Of a DNA stretch of 27,515 bases, positions 23,477-27,515 are shown in pieces (within the stretch, counting starts at the first letter, position 1; each line of letters starts with the position of its first letter). The position numbers and the translations under genes were made by a program. Origin of the DNA: Rhizobium sp. Q54. GTDB taxonomy: Bacteria > Pseudomonadota > Alphaproteobacteria > Rhizobiales > Beijerinckiaceae. The notes under the pieces were generated by a model. The model saw only the letters and a program-made list of their open reading frames with translations, was not told where the DNA came from and did no database searches. The stretch lies in contig CAMDKB010000006.1 of NCBI GenBank assembly GCA_945901195.1, positions 1-27,515 of the forward strand. The letters run 5' to 3'.

Positions 23477-24298
23477 ATGCAGGTGCAACCTCCTCCCCTG
23501 ATGCAGGGTAAACGCGGCCTCATCATGGGTGTCGCCAATAGCCATTCCATTGCCTGGGGAATTGCGCAGGCAGTTGCCGCGCAAGGTGCGGAACTCGCGT
23601 TTACCTATCAAGGTGAAGCATTAGGCAAACGCGTGACGCCACTCGCCGAAAGCCTGGGTTCCAAGCTCATCCTGCCGTGCGACGTGGAGGATATCGCATC
23701 GGTCGACGCGGTTTTCGATGCATTAAAATCTTCGTGGGGAACAATCGATTTCGTGCTTCACGCTATCGGATTTTCGGACAAGAACGAGCTGAAGGGTCGG
23801 TATGTCGACGCAACGACGCGCGAGAATTTCCAGCGCACCATGGTGATATCCTGCTTTTCGTTCACTGAGTTGGCGCAACGTGCGGCAAAGCTGATGCCAA
23901 ATGGCGGATCGCTGCTCACGCTGACTTATGGCGGCGCGACGCATGTGATGCCCAATTACAATGTCATGGGAGTAGCCAAAGCCGCACTTGAAGCCAGCGT
24001 ACGTTATCTTGCGAGCGATCTGGGTCCAGAAAATATCCGGGTCAACGCGATTTCCGCTGGTCCGATCCGTACACTTGCGGGCGCGGGCATTGCTGAGGCG
24101 CGATCAATGTACAACTTCCAGCAGCAACACTCGCCTCTGCGTCGCAGTTTGACCATCGAAGATATCGGCGGGGCGGGTTTATACTTCTTGTCGCCGCTGT
24201 CTTCAGGCGTTACTGGCGAAATCCACTTTGTCGACGCCGGCTACAACATCATTTCCATGCCGCGCCCCGAAGACTTGCGTTCGGACATTCAGGACTGA
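23477..24298 (+). CDS. fabI: FabI, enoyl-ACP reductase (NADH)
   Basis: This 273-residue short-chain-dehydrogenase-type enoyl reductase completes each elongation cycle. The cofactor-binding start is GLIMGVANSHSIAWGIA (14-30), which is specific to FabI. The active site is Tyr151, Tyr161 and Lys168 (Y-x6-K, YNVMGVAK). The ISAGPIRTLAG segment (about 193-203) matches the substrate-binding loop. The gene begins 12 nt after fabB and is the last of the fabA-fabB-fabI operon. A convergent glycosyltransferase gene ends 19 nt away, with no strong terminator hairpin visible between them. Confidence 0.96.
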   Translation: MQVQPPPLMQGKRGLIMGVANSHSIAWGIAQAVAAQGAELAFTYQGEALGKRVTPLAESLGSKLILPCDVEDIASVDAVFDALKSSWGTIDFVLHAIGFSDKNELKGRYVDATTRENFQRTMVISCFSFTELAQRAAKLMPNGGSLLTLTYGGATHVMPNYNVMGVAKAALEASVRYLASDLGPENIRVNAISAGPIRTLAGAGIAEARSMYNFQQQHSPLRRSLTIEDIGGAGLYFLSPLSSGVTGEIHFVDAGYNIISMPRPEDLRSDIQD

Positions 24299-24317
24299 GG
24301 CCCGGCTTAACTCGCGG

Positions 24318-25439
24318 TCAAGTCCGGCGGCGGCCCGACAAGTTTTCAACTGCAAGATAAAGTATGCGCTTCTGCTCAACCCGCGCCCTCGACAGGCTGT
24401 CCAGAACAATACCGCACACTCCCATCAAGCTAGCGACCACCATCAGGCCCATGCACAGCACGGCTGTCGGCAACCGCGGCACCAGGCCTGTTTTCAGGTA
24501 GGTATCAACCAGAGGAACCGCCAGCATACCGGACATTGCTGCAATGGCGCTTGCCAGTATCCCGAAAAATAAAATGGGCCGGGTTTCCTTCAACAAGAAT
24601 ACGAAGGCATGCAGGATGCGCAAACCATCCCGCACGGACCGTAATTTTGATTGTGACCCAGCCGGACGCTGGCTGTAAGCGGTTTCTATTTCTGCCACAG
24701 GCAAACGCATCTGACTGGCATGAACCGAGAGTTCTGTCTCGATTTCAAAGCCCGATGAGAGCGCGGGAAAGCTTTTGACGAAGCGACGCGAGAACGCGCG
24801 ATAGCCGGAAAAGATGTCGGCATAAGCCTGCCCGAAGAGTCCGGCGAAGATCCGATTGAACAGCTTGTTGCCAAATGCGTGACCCGCGCGATGCGCATTT
24901 TCCGTGACATTTGCGCGCGTTCCGATCGCCATGTCGACGCGGTCATTGAGAACAAGCGAAACCAGATCACCTGAGGCCTGCGCATCATAAGTACCGTCGC
25001 CATCAACCATGACGTAGACGTCCGCATCGATCTCGGCAAACATGCGGCGCACCACATTGCCCTTGCCGCGGCGGGGTTCAAAAAAGATCTCTGCCCCCGC
25101 CGCGCGAGCAACCATCGCAGTTCCATCAGTTGAATCGTTATCGAATACCGCGATGCGTGAACCGGGTAATGCGGAGGCAAAGTCCTTCACTACCTGGTGG
25201 ATTGTCAGCGCTTCATTGAAGCAGGGGATGACGACAGCGATACGCGGCCCGGCAGCTGTTGCCTGATCCGTATCTAAAGATCGGGGTTCTGCCTGATCCT
25301 GCGCAGCGGGCAAAACAGAGCGAAGCGCGCTCGCGAGCCATGCCCCGTCAAAATGACCACCAACACGGCGTCCTGCCGTGTCCAGTTCATTATAGAGAGG
25401 TTCATTCACCTCCTGCGCTATTTTTTGAGCCGCATTCAT
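24318..25439 (-). CDS. Membrane-anchored GT2 glycosyltransferase (dolichol-phosphate-mannose-synthase-like)
   Basis: This 373-residue family 2 glycosyltransferase is predicted to transfer a sugar from a nucleotide donor to a lipid carrier. After a nonconserved tail (1-64) comes the GT-A core: IAVVIPCFNEALTIHQVV (67-84), DNDSTDGT (100-107) and the metal-binding DGDGTYD (DxD at 146-148). Two membrane segments close the protein (about 300-321 and 335-361). I chose the ATG ending at 25439. A TTG at 25550 would add 37 residues but leave only 8 bp to the divergent gene. The protein resembles DPM1/GtrB-type polyprenyl-phosphate glycosyltransferases. Its divergent neighbour is a GT-C-like membrane protein, so the two could hand on a lipid-linked sugar. 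Confidence 0.88.
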   Translation of the reverse strand: MNAAQKIAQEVNEPLYNELDTAGRRVGGHFDGAWLASALRSVLPAAQDQAEPRSLDTDQATAAGPRIAVVIPCFNEALTIHQVVKDFASALPGSRIAVFDNDSTDGTAMVARAAGAEIFFEPRRGKGNVVRRMFAEIDADVYVMVDGDGTYDAQASGDLVSLVLNDRVDMAIGTRANVTENAHRAGHAFGNKLFNRIFAGLFGQAYADIFSGYRAFSRRFVKSFPALSSGFEIETELSVHASQMRLPVAEIETAYSQRPAGSQSKLRSVRDGLRILHAFVFLLKETRPILFFGILASAIAAMSGMLAVPLVDTYLKTGLVPRLPTAVLCMGLMVVASLMGVCGIVLDSLSRARVEQKRILYLAVENLSGRRRT

Positions 25440-25558
25440 TCTTAAAGACTTTCGAAGTAACGAGACGTCAAGTTTTGTCGGGAATGATTGAGACAAAGTG
25501 AATTCCGGCCCGAATAAAGCGATGAAACTGAAATATATATGTCTGGACAATCCCTCTT
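25440..25558. promoter_or_regulatory. Divergent promoter region, GT2 and membrane-protein genes
   Basis: These 119 bp lie between two divergent starts. TTTGTC (25474-25479) and GACAAA (25492-25497) form a 6-bp inverted repeat with a 12-bp centre, a possible operator shared by both genes. A weak plus-strand pair, TTGAGA and GAATAA with an 18-nt spacer, overlaps its right arm. The evidence is by eye only. Confidence 0.3.
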
Positions 25559-27397
25559 ATGAGCACATCCGCCCTGATCGGTGATTCGCATGCGGTTCTG
25601 ACGGGCCAGCCCATAGCGCCCGCCGATCGGTTGCCTGCTGTATGGGTGGTTGTTCTGACGCTGGCCCTTGCGCTGGCGCAGGCCTCACCCATGATCGCCA
25701 ATCTCTGGACGACAGGCTATTTTGGCGACACGGATGATGCTCTGCGTATGGTGCAGGTTCGTGATCTCATCGCCGGGCAGGCCTGGTATGACATGTCCGC
25801 CTACCGGATCAATCCAGCCGACCCCCTGTTCATGCATTGGTCGCGGATTGTTGACGTCCCTATCGCAATTCTGATGAAAACGTTTGGTCTTTTTGCTTCG
25901 CCTGTTTTGGCGGAGCGGCTGGCTCGTCTGGCGTTTCCCGCGATCATGTTGCTCGCCTTGTTCATCGGCCTGGCGCGAACTGCGCGCGTTCTGTTGGGCC
26001 ATTCTGCAATTCTGCCTGTGCTGCTGCTCTGTGCGCTATCAGGCGCCGGCGTAGGCCAATTTCAGCCCGGCCGCATCGATCATCACGCGCCACAAATCGT
26101 ATTGCTTGTCTGGATGCTGTGTTTCACTGTTGAAGCGCTACAAAACGGAAAGCATCGGTTTGCATTTTATGCGGCCTCTGCTGCAGTTGTTTCACTCGGC
26201 ATCAGTATTGAGAACATCCTTTTTATCGCGGCGATGTCTGCCATCTGGCCCGTGCTCTGGTTGTTGAACTATCGCAACTCGAGCAAGATGATTTTTTCTT
26301 TCGGTGCTGGACTTCTGACCGTCCTCCCGCTCGTTTATGGCGCCACGATAGGCTTTTCGCGCTGGAGCGATACTTCGTGTGACGCGCTTTCGCTTGTCTA
26401 TTTCGGACCGCTCATGATTGGAGCAGCAGGATGCTGCCTGCTGGGAATGACGCCCGCACCCGACCAAAAATCGCTTCGCGTTACGACTCTTATTGCAGTC
26501 GCTTTTGCCTGCGCCGGGTCCATGTACGTTCTTGCACCCGAATGTCTGAACGGTCCGCTTTCCAGCGTTGATCCACTCTTGCGAAAGTACTGGCTCGATA
26601 ATGTGCACGAAGCCAGATCATTAAAAGCATCTTTCAACCAGTCGCCGGAAATCACGGCTGTCCTGTTCGGGCCCGCCCTTTTTGGAAGCCTGTTTGCTCT
26701 TGTTGCTGGTTATTTTGAAAAAGACGAAAGCAAAACGCGCTGGCTCGCTGTTTCGGCCTTTATAACAGCAGGACTTGTAACAACCACATGGCAGATCAGG
26801 GGCGGGACATCACTTGCGCCGCTTGCAGCGCTCGGCGGTGCGTGGTGTGTATTGCTACTGCGTGCATGGCTCGAGACTAAAGGCATTGAAGCGGCGGCAA
26901 CCCTTGGCTTGCTAGCTATCTTTCCGCTTTCGGCTGTTGGCTGGGCTGTCACGTCAGACATTGCTGGTCGCCACCTTGTCTCAGCTCCAGCCCCAGCTTC
27001 CACTGCAATCAAGGACGGCGATCGAATCGAGAATTGCTTTGCTGCTGGAAACTATGATGAAGTTGCGCAATTGCCGGCGGGGCTGGTCATTGCGCCGATA
27101 GATGTTGGCGCGCATCTTCTCGCACACACCCATCATAGTGTGCTTGCCGCAGCCTATCATCGCAACAACACTGGCAATAAAAAGGCGCTTGATATTTTGT
27201 TCGCACTACCCTCAACAGCCCGCGCATTGGCTATCTCGACAGGTGCGCAATATGTTGCTGTCTGTATGGGCGCTTCTGAGCGCAGGTTGCTGCGCAAGTT
27301 CGCCCCTTTCGGGCTCGCGACAAAATTAGCGGACGGGAAAATACCCGCGTGGCTGGACCAGACAACCCGGTCTGATACCATCTCCCTTGATGCGTGA
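25559..27397 (+). CDS. Multi-spanning membrane protein, GT-C glycosyltransferase-like
   Basis: This 612-residue protein has roughly ten or more hydrophobic segments between residues 25 and 470 and a soluble C-terminal part (about 485-612). An acidic motif, GDTDDALR (56-63), lies in the first external loop, and RIDHHAPQ (172-179) lies in the second. This layout recalls GT-C enzymes and STT3/AglB-type oligosaccharyltransferases, which use a first-loop acidic motif and lipid-linked sugar donors. The C-terminal APIDVGAHLL and AAAYHRNN stretches recur in bacterial proteins of this kind. The ribosome site before the ATG is poor. The divergent neighbour is a polyprenyl-phosphate-type GT2, which supports a sugar-transfer role in the envelope. 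Function is inferred from architecture, and no substrate can be named. Confidence 0.65.
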   Translation: MSTSALIGDSHAVLTGQPIAPADRLPAVWVVVLTLALALAQASPMIANLWTTGYFGDTDDALRMVQVRDLIAGQAWYDMSAYRINPADPLFMHWSRIVDVPIAILMKTFGLFASPVLAERLARLAFPAIMLLALFIGLARTARVLLGHSAILPVLLLCALSGAGVGQFQPGRIDHHAPQIVLLVWMLCFTVEALQNGKHRFAFYAASAAVVSLGISIENILFIAAMSAIWPVLWLLNYRNSSKMIFSFGAGLLTVLPLVYGATIGFSRWSDTSCDALSLVYFGPLMIGAAGCCLLGMTPAPDQKSLRVTTLIAVAFACAGSMYVLAPECLNGPLSSVDPLLRKYWLDNVHEARSLKASFNQSPEITAVLFGPALFGSLFALVAGYFEKDESKTRWLAVSAFITAGLVTTTWQIRGGTSLAPLAALGGAWCVLLLRAWLETKGIEAAATLGLLAIFPLSAVGWAVTSDIAGRHLVSAPAPASTAIKDGDRIENCFAAGNYDEVAQLPAGLVIAPIDVGAHLLAHTHHSVLAAAYHRNNTGNKKALDILFALPSTARALAISTGAQYVAVCMGASERRLLRKFAPFGLATKLADGKIPAWLDQTTRSDTISLDA

Positions 27398-27414
27398 CTC
27401 GTTCTGGCTATCCA

Positions 27415-27433
27415 AATCAGTCGGTGTCTGATT
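27415..27433. repeat. Small inverted repeat between the membrane-protein gene and the transposase start
   Basis: AATCAG (27415-27420) and CTGATT (27428-27433) are perfect complements around a 7-nt loop. There is no following U-run, so this may be a weak terminator or part of an insertion-element end; the sequence does not decide which. Confidence 0.3.
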
Positions 27434-27460
27434 CATTCGTGGCGAACGAGGAGGTTCGTC

Positions 27461-27515
27461 ATGTCTTTGCCTATTCCCCTGCGCGCGGATTTCGACGCGA
27501 AAACGCTTCGGAGTT
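27461..27515 (+). CDS. Start of an IS630-family-like transposase (cut by window edge)
   Basis: Only 18 codons are present, beginning MSLPIPLRADFDAKTLRS. A strong ribosome site, GAGGAGG, lies about 6 nt upstream. This N-terminus resembles the opening of IS630-family transposases common in rhizobia, which have a similar PLR-DFDA-LR pattern before a helix-turn-helix. The catalytic DDE region would lie outside the window, so neither completeness nor activity can be judged. If correct, the 63 bp between the membrane-protein stop and this start should contain the left inverted repeat and a TA target duplication. The call rests on recognition of a short sequence. Confidence 0.55.
   Translation, partial: MSLPIPLRADFDAKTLRS

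Noticed and set aside
25440..25550. TTG start extending the GT2 gene by 37 residues
   Set aside because: It leaves only 8 bp to the divergent gene, so neither could have a promoter, and the added residues are outside the conserved domain.
1..27515. CRISPR array or tandem repeat array
   Set aside because: No regularly spaced direct repeats were seen anywhere in the window.

Overview
The window looks like chromosomal DNA from an alphaproteobacterium, most likely of the Hyphomicrobiales (Rhizobiales) type. This is inferred from the gene repertoire, not from a search. The pointers are a BioMNY biotin transporter, a fabA-fabB-fabI operon, an Hsp20 gene followed by a DUF1150 gene, a 372-residue DnaN, and moderately GC-rich coding DNA with frequent 4-nt stop/start overlaps. 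No rRNA, tRNA, CRISPR array or prophage is visible. The only sign of a mobile element is the first codons of an IS630-like transposase at the right edge.

Layout. (1) Bases 1-4265, plus strand: bioM (5' end outside the window), bioN, bioY, an AMP-dependent acyl-CoA ligase and a thiolase. Each gene overlaps the next by exactly 4 nt, giving one tightly coupled five-gene unit that recalls the yhfU(bioY)-yhfT-yhfS cluster of Bacillus subtilis. The thiolase lacks two conserved catalytic positions. (2) Bases 4292-8574, minus strand: a four-gene cassette read in the order solute-binding protein, MetE-core methyltransferase, class III CoA-transferase, crotonase-family enzyme. It starts 25 nt after gyrB. 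Its substrate is unknown and no permease or ATPase is present. (3) Bases 8600-16143: replication and repair genes gyrB, recF and dnaN on the minus strand. Between dnaN and recF sits a plus-strand pair: an HTH-like domain fused to a SAM-methyltransferase-like domain, and a divergent MetF-like reductase.

(4) Bases 16439-18799: a class A penicillin-binding protein, divergent from dnaN. (5) Bases 18863-20775, minus strand: Hsp20 and DUF1150 with a clear intrinsic terminator, then a D-2-hydroxyacid dehydrogenase. (6) Bases 20923-24298, plus strand: a secreted SH3-domain protein, a hairpin-rich leader, then fabA-fabB-fabI for unsaturated fatty acid synthesis. (7) Bases 24318-27397: a membrane-anchored GT2 glycosyltransferase and a divergent multi-spanning GT-C-like membrane protein, plausibly a polyprenyl-phosphate-sugar pair. 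(8) Bases 27461-27515: the start of an IS630-family-like transposase.

The parts most worth following up are the HTH-methyltransferase/MetF-like pair, the cassette behind gyrB, and the biotin-transporter operon with its atypical thiolase. Two themes recur: one-carbon chemistry (MetE-core, MetF-like, SAM methyltransferase) and acyl-CoA/ACP chemistry.
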